Part shown: positions 17,127-25,535 of the stretch, in pieces | Layout of the letters: the number at the start of each line of letters is the position of its first letter | How positions within the stretch are numbered: position 1 is the stretch's first letter | From: Streptomyces alboflavus | GTDB lineage: Bacteria > Actinomycetota > Actinomycetes > Streptomycetales > Streptomycetaceae | NCBI RefSeq assembly: GCF_000716675.1 | Contig: NZ_JNXT01000030.1 | Location: forward strand, 1-64,000 | Reading direction: 5' to 3' | Length of the DNA stretch: 64,000 nt | Made by a program: the position numbers and the translations under genes | The notes under the pieces: generated by a model | Database searches by the model: none | What the model was told of the DNA's origin: nothing | The model's input: the letters and a program-made list of their open reading frames with translations, nothing else

Positions 17127-17627
17127 GTGCTCGATATTGGTTACGCCCTTTCTCGCCGTTTTCCGGACCCGCCGCAGATGGACTACCGCGTGGCGGATGT
17201 TCATGCGCTGCGGCACGACCTGTTCTGCGGGGATGTGTATTTGGCGGACACCAAGGCGGACCGGGAAGTGGGGACGGCGTGGGGGTGGGTGCCGGTGCTC
17301 GACTTCGCTTGGGCGCTGTGCGACATCGTGGAGCAGTTGGACCGGGATCCGCTGGGGAGCCGGGCATCGCGGTCGCAGTTCGCGGAGCTGGACTTCACGG
17401 AGTCGACGGACCGGATGCTGTTCGAGCGGAGGTTCGGGTGGGTGAACATCGAGGCGGACTGGATGAGGGCGGAGGAGGAACCGCTCACGTTCTCGCACGG
17501 GGAGCTGCGGAAGGAGGCGCGGGATTTCCTGCACGACCTGTTGGCCGACCTCATCGACATGCATGAGGAGCTGGGGGCGAATCCGGTGATCTGGACGTTG
17601 CAGGCACAGTTTCCGCGGGTGGGCTGA
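17127..17627 (+). CDS. Conserved hypothetical protein
   Basis: 166 aa from GTG 17127. A soluble single-domain protein with no membrane segment, an acidic helical C-terminal half (ELRKEARDFLHDLLADLIDMHEELG) and an aromatic-rich first half (DYRVADVHALRHDLFCGDVYLADTKADREVGTAW). I do not recognise a family with certainty and see no catalytic motif. Isolated between senR and the FAD oxidoreductase. The start is supported by where the conserved-looking sequence begins, since upstream in-frame codons are Arg/Gly-rich. Confidence 0.7.
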   Translation: MLDIGYALSRRFPDPPQMDYRVADVHALRHDLFCGDVYLADTKADREVGTAWGWVPVLDFAWALCDIVEQLDRDPLGSRASRSQFAELDFTESTDRMLFERRFGWVNIEADWMRAEEEPLTFSHGELRKEARDFLHDLLADLIDMHEELGANPVIWTLQAQFPRVG

Positions 17628-17772
17628 CGTCCGTCGCCGATGGGCTGACGTCTGTCGGCAGTGGGCTGACGTGCGGGCCGGTGGGGGGATGTCACATTCG
17701 GGGTGGGGGTGTGCGTCGTAAGGGTGAACGCGTTCTCGTGCCCGTGAGGGTTGACTGAAACGGAGGCCGCCC

Positions 17773-19026
17773 ATGGCCCGCGCCACCCGTGCTCCCCACT
17801 CCCCAGGCCGTTCCCAGACCCACATCAGCGTGGTCGGTGGTGGGTTCGCCGGGCTCACCGCCGCGATCACGGCCGCGGAGGCCGGTGCGCGAGTCACGTT
17901 GCACGAGGCGCACCACACGCTGGGGGGCAGGGCCCGGACGGCGGAGGGGGCGTACAAGACGAATGAAGGGCCGCATGCGCTGTACAACGGCGGGCCGCAC
18001 TGGACGTGGTTGAAGCAGCGGGGGCTGATCGGGGACCTCGCGCCGATCCCGCCGATCGAGGGGACGCGGCTGCGGCTTCGCCACCATGGGGCGCTGCGTC
18101 GTACGCCGCCGTTCGCGATGCTGAAGTTGTTGCGTCGGTCGCCGGAACAGGCGCCGGTGGATGTGGACTTCGCGACGTGGGCGGGCGCGCAGGTGGGTGA
18201 GGAGGGCGCGCGGGCGGCGGCGCACTACTCGGCGGTGGCGTTGTTCCACCACGACCCTGGTTCGCTGTCGGCGCGGTTCGTGCACACGAGGTTGCGGCGG
18301 GCCGCGAAGTTCCCGCCGGAGGCGCACTATCCGGTGGGTGGCTGGGGGGCGGTCATCGACCGGATGGCGGGCCTGGCGTGGAACCTCGGGGTGCGGGTGG
18401 AGACGCTGGCGCGGGTGGACGACGTGGGAGAGTTGGCGGATCGGGGCCCGGTCGTCGTGGCGACGTCGCTGGACGCGGCGCGACGGCTCCTGAAGGACGA
18501 CACGCTGCGTTGGGAGAGCGGGCGCACGGCGCTGGTGGATGTGGCGGTCCGGAGCCGCCGCGGGGACCTGTTCGCGGTGTCCGATCTGGATGAGACGGGG
18601 TGGGTGGAGCGGTTCACCACGCAGGACCGCACGCTCGCGCCCGCCGGTGAGCAGCTCGTCCAGGCCCAGATCCCGATCGGCCCCAAGGAGTCCAAGGCGG
18701 ACGGTGTCGCTCGGGCCGAGGAACTGCTTGACCTCGGTTTCCGGGACTGGCGGGAGCGCGTGACCTGGCGGCGGGCGGGCGTGGCGAACGGCCGCACCGG
18801 GGCAGTCGACCGGCCGGGGACGACCTGGCGCGACCGGCCGGCGGTGGACCGGGGCGGGGAGGTGTATCTCGCGGGGGATCAGGTGGCGGCGCCCGGACTC
18901 CTGTCGGAGGTGTCGTTCAACAGCGCGATCGAGTCGGTGACGCTGGCGCTGACCAGGCGGAGGGGGATGGCCGGTGGGGGGCGTCCGGGCGACGACACCC
19001 CCTGGGTCGACCTCAAGTCAGCCTGA
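17773..19026 (+). CDS. FAD/NAD(P)-binding oxidoreductase (phytoene-desaturase-like)
   Basis: 417 aa. The dinucleotide-binding motif ISVVGGGFAGLTAAITAAEAGARVTLHEA begins near residue 17, followed by the GGRARTAEG flavoprotein signature near 49. The closing YLAGDQVAAPGLLSEVSFNSAIES is the C-terminal FAD contact of this superfamily. Overall it resembles protoporphyrinogen oxidase/phytoene desaturase-type amine oxidoreductases. ATG 17773 has GGAGG 8 nt upstream. No carotenoid or other pathway gene is adjacent, so the substrate is unknown. Its last codons are the first copy of the 25-bp repeat array that follows. Confidence 0.82.
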   Translation: MARATRAPHSPGRSQTHISVVGGGFAGLTAAITAAEAGARVTLHEAHHTLGGRARTAEGAYKTNEGPHALYNGGPHWTWLKQRGLIGDLAPIPPIEGTRLRLRHHGALRRTPPFAMLKLLRRSPEQAPVDVDFATWAGAQVGEEGARAAAHYSAVALFHHDPGSLSARFVHTRLRRAAKFPPEAHYPVGGWGAVIDRMAGLAWNLGVRVETLARVDDVGELADRGPVVVATSLDAARRLLKDDTLRWESGRTALVDVAVRSRRGDLFAVSDLDETGWVERFTTQDRTLAPAGEQLVQAQIPIGPKESKADGVARAEELLDLGFRDWRERVTWRRAGVANGRTGAVDRPGTTWRDRPAVDRGGEVYLAGDQVAAPGLLSEVSFNSAIESVTLALTRRRGMAGGGRPGDDTPWVDLKSA

Positions 19027-19196
19027 GCGGGCCGCCCGCGCAGGTCGACCTCAAGTCAGCCCCAGCGGGTCGCCCCCCGAGTCCGCCTCAGCAGGTCGCC
19101 CCCAAGTCCACCCGACCAGGTCGCCCGCGCAGGTCGACCTCACGTCCGCCCCAGCGGGTCGACCTCAAGTCCGTTCGAGCGGCTTGACCTCAAGTC
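19006..19196. repeat. 25-bp GTCGACCTCAAGTC tandem array
   Basis: Seven copies of a GTCGACCTCAAGTC-like box start at 19006, 19044, 19069, 19095, 19133, 19158 and 19183. The spacings are 38, 25, 26, 38, 25 and 25 bp, so there is a higher-order unit of about 89 bp. The first copy lies inside the end of the upstream CDS; the rest fill the gap to the next gene. Confidence 0.85.
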
Positions 19197-19285
19197 CGCA
19201 TGAGGTTGAAGAGTGGCGAGGGTCAGCAGTCCGGGCGGCCCTCAGCGGTCCGGACGGACCCCGACGTCACCCCCAGGGAGACCTC

Positions 19286-20287
19286 ATGCACGCCGTCCGC
19301 CTCCACGCCTTCGGCCCCGCCGAGAACCTCACGTACGAGAAGGTCGAGGACCCCCGGCCGGCGGCGGGCCAGGTGCGTATCGCCGTCGCCGCGGCGGGAG
19401 TCCACCTCATCGACACGGCGATCCGCGAGGGCGACAAGGGGCCGCTGCCGGAGTTGCCCGCGCTGCCCACGGTGCCGGGCCGCGAGGTCGCCGGAACCGT
19501 CGAGTCCGTCGGGGAGGGCGTGCCCTCGAAGTGGCTCGGCAAGCGCGTGGTCGCACACATCGGCTTCGCGCCCGGCGGGTACGCCGAGCTGACCGTGACG
19601 GACGCGGCCCGCCTGCACGAGCTCCCCGAGGGCCTGGACTTCGCGGAGGCGGTGGGGTTGATCGGGACGGGGCGGACGACGATGGGGGTCCTGCAGTTCG
19701 TGGAGTTGGACGAGGAGTCGGTGGTGGTGATTCCGGCGGCGGCGGGCGGGATCGGGACGCTTCTTGTGCAGTACGCGAAGCATGCCGGGGCGACGGTGGT
19801 GGGCCTCGCGGGCGGGCCCGCGAAGGTGGCGCGGGTGCGGGACAACGGGGCGGATCTGGCGGTGGACTACACCGCCGCGGGGTGGCAGGACGAGGTGCGG
19901 GGTTACCTCAAGGGGCTCGGCGGGGGCGGGGCGACCGTGGTGTTCGACGGGGTCGGTGGGGCCGTCGGACGAGAGGTCGTGGAGATGCTGGGGGCGGGCG
20001 GGACGCATGTGACGTTCGGGTGGTCGGGGAAGGAGGGGCCGGTGACGCTCGGGGACGACGAACTCGCGGAGCGGGGGATCACGCAGGTCAACCCGTTGGG
20101 GCCGGCGATGATGCAGAGGGCGGGCGGGGAGAATCCGGTGCGGGTGCTTGAGCTGGCGGCGCTGGAGGCGTACGCCGGGGGGTACTTCACGCCTGCGGTG
20201 CAGCGGTTCCCGTTGCGGGAGGCGGCTGCGGCGCATCGGGCGCTGGAGTCCCGGGGGACGTCCGGCAAGGTGGTGCTGATCCCGTAG
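19286..20287 (+). CDS. Zinc-free MDR-family quinone oxidoreductase
   Basis: 333 aa, medium-chain dehydrogenase/reductase. N-terminal GroES-like domain (VRIAVAAAGVHLIDTAIREG, TVPGREVAGTVESVG) and a Rossmann domain with VVVIPAAAGGIGTLLVQYAKHAGATVVG near 153, which holds the NADPH-binding AAxGGxG motif. Cys ligands for catalytic zinc are absent, as in quinone oxidoreductase/enoyl reductase members. ATG 19286 with AGGGAG upstream. It probably reduces quinones or enones using NADPH. The preceding repeat array separates it from the FAD gene. Confidence 0.87.
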   Translation: MHAVRLHAFGPAENLTYEKVEDPRPAAGQVRIAVAAAGVHLIDTAIREGDKGPLPELPALPTVPGREVAGTVESVGEGVPSKWLGKRVVAHIGFAPGGYAELTVTDAARLHELPEGLDFAEAVGLIGTGRTTMGVLQFVELDEESVVVIPAAAGGIGTLLVQYAKHAGATVVGLAGGPAKVARVRDNGADLAVDYTAAGWQDEVRGYLKGLGGGGATVVFDGVGGAVGREVVEMLGAGGTHVTFGWSGKEGPVTLGDDELAERGITQVNPLGPAMMQRAGGENPVRVLELAALEAYAGGYFTPAVQRFPLREAAAAHRALESRGTSGKVVLIP

Positions 20288-20518
20288 CCGGGCGGAGCGG
20301 TGGCTCGGCGCGGAGCCACGCCGAGCCCCACCCGGGCCCGGCCTCCGGCGGTCGGGGATCGGCCTCAGCCCCAGCCCCAGCCCCAGCCCCGGCCCCGGCC
20401 ACCGACCTTGGGCTCCGGCCCCGCCCCTCCCGGGCTCCCGACCTGCGGGCCCCACCCCCACCCCACCCCTGGCGAAAACAAGGTGCTCGTACGACAAACG
20501 GGAACTACCGTCCGTTAT

Positions 20519-22012
20519 ATGGACTCCGCACGCCCCGCCACCCATGCCACGGCGCCCCACACCTCCGCACCCCACACCACAGCGCCCCACACCTCCGCAC
20601 CCCACACCCCCACCCCCCTCACCATCCGCCCCCTCCCCGAAACAGACATCGACCGCGCCCTCGACCTGGCGTACCTCGTGTTCCACGACACGCCCGAGGA
20701 GGAGAAGCGCAAACACCACCACGACCTGCTGCTCGGCTGCGACCGCATCGGCGCGTACGACGGGGACGCCCTGGTCGGGCTGATCGCGGCGTTCCGGTTC
20801 ACGGTGTCCGTGCCGGGCGGCGAACTCCCCTGCCCCGGCCTGACGTTCGTCTCCGTGGCGCCGACGCACCGCCGTCGCGGCGTGCTCTCCGGGATGATCG
20901 CGAAGCTGTACGAGATGTGCCGGGAGGAGGGCCGTCCGGTGGCCGCGCTCTGGGCCTCCGAGGACGCGATCTACGGCCGCTTCGGCTTCGGCCCGGCCAC
21001 CCACGGCAACACCGTCGAGATCAACTCCGAGCGCCCGCTGGCCCTGCGCGTCACCCCGGACGACGGCCCCCTGCGCCTCGTCGACCCGGCGGACGCCCCG
21101 GCCCTGCTCGGCGCGTACTACGACCGCACCCGGGCCGACCGCGCCGGCCGCATCGCCCGCAGTGAGGCGTGGTGGAGCGAGGAGTGGCTGGTCACGGAGG
21201 ACGAGGAGGACGACGAGCTGTCGCCGCCCCGGGTGGTCGTGCTCGGCGCCGGGCCCGACGGCACGCGGGCCGACGCCACCCGAGCCGCCGCGCAGACCGA
21301 CGGCACGCAGGCCGACGGCGCCCACACCAGCCCCGAAAGCCACACCAGCCCCGAAAGCCTCGGCAGCCCCGACACCCCCGCCCCCCTCAAGGGCTACGCC
21401 GTCTACCGCACCAAGACCCGCGACGACGCCCCCGGCCTGGTCCGCCTCGACGAGCTGGAGGCCGACACCCCGCAGGCCGCCGCCGCCCTCTGGCGCTACC
21501 TCGCGAACATCGACCTCACGGGCGTGGTCCGCGCCTGGGGCCGCCCCGTGGACGACTCCCTGCTCCTGTTCGCCGCGGACCGCGACCAGGTCCGCGTGAC
21601 GGGTCACTTCCCGGCGCTGTGGCTGCGCCTCGTGGACGTGCGCGCCGCGCTCGAAGCCCGCGACTGGGCCGCCCCCGCCGCCCTCGTCCTGGAGGTCACC
21701 GACACCCAGGTCCCGGCGAACGACGGCCGCTTCCGCCTGACGGTGGCACCGGGGGACGCCACGGCCGAGGGCACGGACACCCCGTACGAAGGCACGGGCA
21801 CGGCGACGTACAAGGCCACGTACGAACCCACGTCCGCCCCCGCCGACCTCAGCATCGAGGTCCGCGACCTGGGCGCCGCCTACCTCGGCGGCACCCGGAT
21901 CACGGCGGCCGTCCGCGCGGGCCTGGCCACGGAGCACACCCCAGGCTCGGCGGCCGCCCTGGACGCGGCCCTGCGCACGGCCCACCTGCCGCACACCGCA
22001 GACGAGTTCTAG
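20519..22012 (+). CDS. Eis-like GNAT acetyltransferase
   Basis: 497 aa. N-terminal His/Thr/Pro/Ala repeats (residues 8-33), then a GNAT domain (TIRPLPETDIDRALDLAYLVF, with the acetyl-CoA loop VSVAPTHRRRGVLSGMI near 120, and EDAIYGRFGFGPAT near 155). A second degenerate GNAT-like domain and a C-terminal SCP2/sterol-carrier-like part follow, as in Eis proteins, which acetylate amines and aminoglycosides. A low-complexity Asp/Thr/Ala/Ser insert of about 45 residues (near 245-295) makes it longer than usual Eis (about 410 aa). The stop codon overlaps the convergent GNAT gene by 4 bp. Confidence 0.82.
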   Translation: MDSARPATHATAPHTSAPHTTAPHTSAPHTPTPLTIRPLPETDIDRALDLAYLVFHDTPEEEKRKHHHDLLLGCDRIGAYDGDALVGLIAAFRFTVSVPGGELPCPGLTFVSVAPTHRRRGVLSGMIAKLYEMCREEGRPVAALWASEDAIYGRFGFGPATHGNTVEINSERPLALRVTPDDGPLRLVDPADAPALLGAYYDRTRADRAGRIARSEAWWSEEWLVTEDEEDDELSPPRVVVLGAGPDGTRADATRAAAQTDGTQADGAHTSPESHTSPESLGSPDTPAPLKGYAVYRTKTRDDAPGLVRLDELEADTPQAAAALWRYLANIDLTGVVRAWGRPVDDSLLLFAADRDQVRVTGHFPALWLRLVDVRAALEARDWAAPAALVLEVTDTQVPANDGRFRLTVAPGDATAEGTDTPYEGTGTATYKATYEPTSAPADLSIEVRDLGAAYLGGTRITAAVRAGLATEHTPGSAAALDAALRTAHLPHTADEF

Positions 22013-22485
22013 GAGGAGCCAAGGTCGGCCAACGCGCCGTCGGTCAGCCGGTACACCGTCCACTCGTCCTGCGGCCGCGCCCCCATCGCCTCGTAGAAAG
22101 CGATCGACGGCGCGTTCCAGTTCAGGACGGACCACTCAAGACGCTCGTACCCGCGCTCGACGCAGATGCGGGCCAACTCCCGCAGCAGCGCCTTCCCGTG
22201 GCCGCCGCCGCGCGCCTCGGGGCGTACGTACAGGTCCTCCAGGTAGATGCCGTGCACCCCGCGCCACGTGGAGAAGTTCAGGAACCACAGGGAGAAACCG
22301 ACGGGCAGCCCCGTCGCGTCGTCCACAGCGATGTGGGCGTACGCGGCGGGCCGCTCGCCGAACAGCGCCTCGCGCAGCTGTTCCTCGGTGGCGCGGGCCT
22401 CGTGCGGCTCCTTCTCGTACTCGGCGAGCTCACGGACGAGGGTGTGGATGAGCGGGATGTCATCGGGTGTGGCGGTACGGATCAT
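22009..22485 (-). CDS. GNAT N-acetyltransferase (spermidine acetyltransferase-like)
   Basis: 158 aa. Compact GNAT domain: IRTATPDDIPLIHTLVRELAEYEK opens the fold, YLEDLYVRPEARGGGHGKALLREL near 80-103 carries the acetyl-CoA loop, and LEWSVLNWNAPSIAFYEAMGARP near 115-137 closes it. This arrangement is typical of diamine/thialysine acetyltransferases. The CAT at 22483-22485 forms a CATG palindrome whose other strand is the ATG of the divergent GH114-like gene, so the two genes share their start site. Confidence 0.85.
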   Translation of the reverse strand: MIRTATPDDIPLIHTLVRELAEYEKEPHEARATEEQLREALFGERPAAYAHIAVDDATGLPVGFSLWFLNFSTWRGVHGIYLEDLYVRPEARGGGHGKALLRELARICVERGYERLEWSVLNWNAPSIAFYEAMGARPQDEWTVYRLTDGALADLGSS

Positions 22486-23464
22486 GCGCGCAGCAAGCCA
22501 CAGGCCGCGCCGCCGGGTCAACCGCGTTTCCGCCGTCCTGCTGCTCCTCGCGGCCGCCCTGACCGGCTGCGCGGAGGAGCCCGGCCAGGGGCCCCCGGCC
22601 GACCCCGCCTGGTGGGCCCCCGCGCCAGGAGAGATCACCGACTGGGACTGGCAGATCACCGAGCCCTACGACCTCTCCGCGCCCCGCCAGATGTACGACA
22701 TCGACCTCTTCGACCTGGCCCCCGAGGGCGCACAGCTCAAGTACGCCGACGGCGACGTCATCGACGTACCCGCGGGCCCGCTCGCCGGGAAGATCGACGA
22801 GCTGCACGCGCGCCGCCCGCGCCCCGTCGTGATCTGTTACGTCGACACGGGGGCGTACGAGCACTACCGCCCCGACGCGTCCCGCTTCCCCGGCCACGAG
22901 AAGCGCAAGGACGCCATCCCGAACCGGCCGCACGCTCCCGCGGAGGGCTCGGTGATCGGGTGGGACACCGGCTGGGCGGGCGAGCGCTGGCTGGACATCC
23001 GCGAGGACTCGCGGGACGCGTTCGCGGAGGCGGTCTGGGCGCGGTTCGACCTGGCGGAACGCATGGGCTGCGACGGGGTCGAGCCCGACCAGAACAATCC
23101 GCGCGGCAACGACCCGGGCTTCCGGATCCCGCTCGCGGACCAGCTCTCCTGGTACCGGGAGGTCGCGCGGCAGGCGCACGCGCGCGGGCTGTCCGTCGGG
23201 ATGAAGAACGGCCACAACGAGCCGGGGACGGCGGCGCGGCTCGTGGACTCCTTCGACTGGGCGCTGCCCGAGGAGTGCGTGGAGTTCGCGGAGTGCGGGG
23301 AGTTGAAGGCGTTCGTGGCGGCGGGCAAGGCGGTGTTCGCCGTCGACTACAGGACGTCGGTGGCCGACCCGGCGAAGGCCTGCCGTACGCACCGGCGGCA
23401 CGGCCTGGACGGCCTGATCAAGGACGAGCCGCCGACGGGGGCGTACCGGAAGGCGTGCCGCTGA
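22484..23464 (+). CDS. Endo-alpha-1,4-polygalactosaminidase-like lipoprotein (GH114)
   Basis: 326 aa from ATG 22484. Basic N-terminus, hydrophobic core VSAVLLLLAAALTGC with the lipobox Cys near residue 28, then a TIM-barrel domain. Key segments are WDWQITEPYDLSAPRQMYDIDLF, VICYVDTGAYEHYRPDAS, RWLDIREDSRDAF, GCDGVEPDQNN and GLSVGMKNGHNEP; the acidic residues in CDGVEPD fit the GH114 active site. Probably a surface lipoprotein cleaving galactosaminogalactan-like polymers. Its start codon overlaps that of the divergent GNAT gene, so the first bases have no leader or both genes have their promoters inside the other gene. Confidence 0.8.
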   Translation: MRAASHRPRRRVNRVSAVLLLLAAALTGCAEEPGQGPPADPAWWAPAPGEITDWDWQITEPYDLSAPRQMYDIDLFDLAPEGAQLKYADGDVIDVPAGPLAGKIDELHARRPRPVVICYVDTGAYEHYRPDASRFPGHEKRKDAIPNRPHAPAEGSVIGWDTGWAGERWLDIREDSRDAFAEAVWARFDLAERMGCDGVEPDQNNPRGNDPGFRIPLADQLSWYREVARQAHARGLSVGMKNGHNEPGTAARLVDSFDWALPEECVEFAECGELKAFVAAGKAVFAVDYRTSVADPAKACRTHRRHGLDGLIKDEPPTGAYRKACR

Positions 23465-23538
23465 GCCCAGCCGGACGACGGCGCGCGCCGGACGACGGCG
23501 CGCCGCACGCCGACCTCAGCGCCCCCCACAGCCGTGCG

Positions 23539-24441
23539 TCAGCGCCCCAACAGCCGCCGCGCCACCTCCAGATGATCCGCCGCCAGCGGACGCCCGTCCT
23601 CGATGTCCCAGAGGGCGTTCTGCAGCACGCGCCCCATCGTCCACGCCCTGGCCCGCTCCCGGTCCAGGCCGAGGATCTCCGTCATGGCGTCGAACCGCCA
23701 GCACACCTCGTCCGCCTCGAAGAGGTTGTCGAGGGCGGGCCACAGGTCGAACCCGGGGTCGCCGGCGAGGGGCTTGGGGTCGATGGCGAGCCACGGCTCG
23801 CGGTCGGAGGCGAGGACGTTGTCGAAGTGCAGGTCCCAGTGCAGCATCCGGTCGCCGGGCTCGCCCACGACCTCGCGCACGGCGTCCGCGCAGCGCGCGA
23901 TCAGGGCGCGCTCGCCCGGGTCGCGGAGGGCCTTGAGCGCGGCCGGGGTGTCCGCCAGCATCTGGCCCGCGATGTCGCCGAGGGTGCGCATGCCGGGCGG
24001 GGCGGGCACGGAGGTGAGGTGGGCGAGGAGTTCGGCGAGGACGACGACGGCCTTGCGGGTCTCGGCGGGGCCCTTCTCGGCGTACTCGGACAGCTCCTGG
24101 CCGTCGCGGGCGCGTTCGAGCAGCATGGTGCCGGTGGCGTCGTCGTGGTCGAGCAGCCGCACGGCGCCGTCGCCGTTCCAGACGCGGAGCGCGACCGGCT
24201 CGCCCTCCGTCTCCTCGTCGAGGACCTGGAACTTCACCACGGCGTCGCTGCCGTCGGCCCGGCGCACGGGCAGCACGAGCGCCGCCATGCCGTACATGGA
24301 CTCGCCGACGACCTTCAGCTCCCAGCGGTCGACGAACTCCGCGACCCGTGCGGGCAGGGCGGCGATGAAGGCACGGCCCGCCTCGCCCGCGTACTCGTAC
24401 TGGGACTCGATCAGTTCGTCAGGGACCTTGATGTCGATCAC
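23539..24441 (-). CDS. Aminoglycoside/hydroxyurea phosphotransferase-family kinase
   Basis: 300 aa. Protein-kinase-like fold: an N-lobe with VVKFQVLDEETEGEPVALRVW, the catalytic loop MLHWDLHFDNVLAS (Brenner HxDxxxxN) near 200, and the metal-binding IDPKPLAGDPGFDLWP near 220. This pattern is closest to streptomycin 6-kinase and hydroxyurea phosphotransferase. It may phosphorylate an antibiotic or small hydroxylated compound. GTG start at 24441. No resistance or biosynthetic cluster is next to it. Confidence 0.85.
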   Translation of the reverse strand: MIDIKVPDELIESQYEYAGEAGRAFIAALPARVAEFVDRWELKVVGESMYGMAALVLPVRRADGSDAVVKFQVLDEETEGEPVALRVWNGDGAVRLLDHDDATGTMLLERARDGQELSEYAEKGPAETRKAVVVLAELLAHLTSVPAPPGMRTLGDIAGQMLADTPAALKALRDPGERALIARCADAVREVVGEPGDRMLHWDLHFDNVLASDREPWLAIDPKPLAGDPGFDLWPALDNLFEADEVCWRFDAMTEILGLDRERARAWTMGRVLQNALWDIEDGRPLAADHLEVARRLLGR

Positions 24442-24565
24442 ACGGGCGACACTACCGACGCGCCGGAATCACCACATGCGATTTATTCCGGACACGGAGC
24501 CACACCGCAATCCGGCCCGGCCACCTCAGGTCACGGAGCCACACCGCATTCCGGCCCCGGCCGCC

Positions 24566-25444
24566 TCAGGAGATCCCCGCGTCCTTCAGCACCTTCCGGA
24601 ATCCCGCCTCCGTGTACAGCGCGTCGCTCGCCGCCTTCTCGCCGTCCACGACGACCGTCGGCGTCCCCGTGACCCCGTCGTCCGTGAAGGCGTCCATCGC
24701 GGTGGCGACCCAGCTCTTGTACGTGCCGTTGGTGACCGCCTTCTGGAAGGCCGCGTCGCGCAGACCCACCTTGTCGGCGATCTTCAGGAGGAAGGCGGGC
24801 GTGAACGCGTCCTCGCTCTCCTCGGGCTGGTTGACGAAGACGGCGGAGTGGAACTGCGGGAACTTGCCCGCCTCCACGGCGGCCCGCAGGGCGTTCGCGG
24901 CGTTCACCGAGCCGCTGCCGCCGAGGTTCCGGTCCAGGAAGGAGGCGATCGTGTACTCGACCTTCACGTCACCGTCGACCAGCGGCCCCACGAGGGCCTG
25001 CGCGCCGCCCTCCTCGAACTTCTTGCAGAACGGGCAGCGCGGGTCCTCGTACACCTTCACGGTGTGCTCGGCACCGGGCTTGCCGACGGTGATCACGCCG
25101 CCCTTCACGGCCGTGGGCACCTTGGCGAGCCGCTCGACGGAGACGGGCGGAACCTTGGCCTCCGGGACGGTCTCCTGGGAGTCCTGCGAGTCCTGCGAGT
25201 CCTGGGAGTCCTGGGAGTCCTGCGACGACGAGGAGGACGGCCCGTCGGAAGGACCGCCCGATGACTCACCGCCCGAGGCCGAGTCCGACGAAGAGGCCGA
25301 CGCGGACGGCGACTTCTTGCCCGCCCCCATCCAGTCGTCCCCGCCGTCGTCGGAGTCGCACGCGGTGACGGCGGCACCGAGCAGCGCGACGGCGGTCACC
25401 GAGGCGGCCACGCGCCCAGCCTTGCGTACGGCCCGTACGGCCAT
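24566..25444 (-). CDS. DsbA-family thioredoxin-fold lipoprotein
   Basis: 292 aa. Signal peptide with lipobox (VTACDS; Cys near 29), then a Ser/Gly/Asp linker with a DSQ repeat five times (9-bp DNA repeat), then a DsbA/DSBA-like thioredoxin domain with CPFC in VYEDPRCPFCKKFEEGG near 135 and the cis-Pro loop GVTGTPTVVVDGE near 255. A helical insert lies between. It should be a membrane-anchored extracytoplasmic thiol oxidoreductase, helping fold or reduce exported proteins. It points toward the APH gene with a 124-bp gap. Confidence 0.88.
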   Translation of the reverse strand: MAVRAVRKAGRVAASVTAVALLGAAVTACDSDDGGDDWMGAGKKSPSASASSSDSASGGESSGGPSDGPSSSSSQDSQDSQDSQDSQDSQETVPEAKVPPVSVERLAKVPTAVKGGVITVGKPGAEHTVKVYEDPRCPFCKKFEEGGAQALVGPLVDGDVKVEYTIASFLDRNLGGSGSVNAANALRAAVEAGKFPQFHSAVFVNQPEESEDAFTPAFLLKIADKVGLRDAAFQKAVTNGTYKSWVATAMDAFTDDGVTGTPTVVVDGEKAASDALYTEAGFRKVLKDAGIS

Positions 25445-25535
25445 GAACAGCCCTCCAGAAAACGTCGGTACGAGTGTCCCGAAAATCTATCCGACCCCTG
25501 CCCAGCGGCTCACGCGACCAGTAACGTCCCGCCCC

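Noticed and set aside
19006..19196. Possible CRISPR array
   Set aside because: Short boxes with short similar gaps, no unique spacers and no cas genes.
19223..22135. 970-codon minus-strand open frame
   Set aside because: Covers the MDR and Eis-like genes on the plus strand, whose motifs and starts are convincing. Composition of the minus frame (Gly/Arg/Val-rich) is typical of spurious frames.
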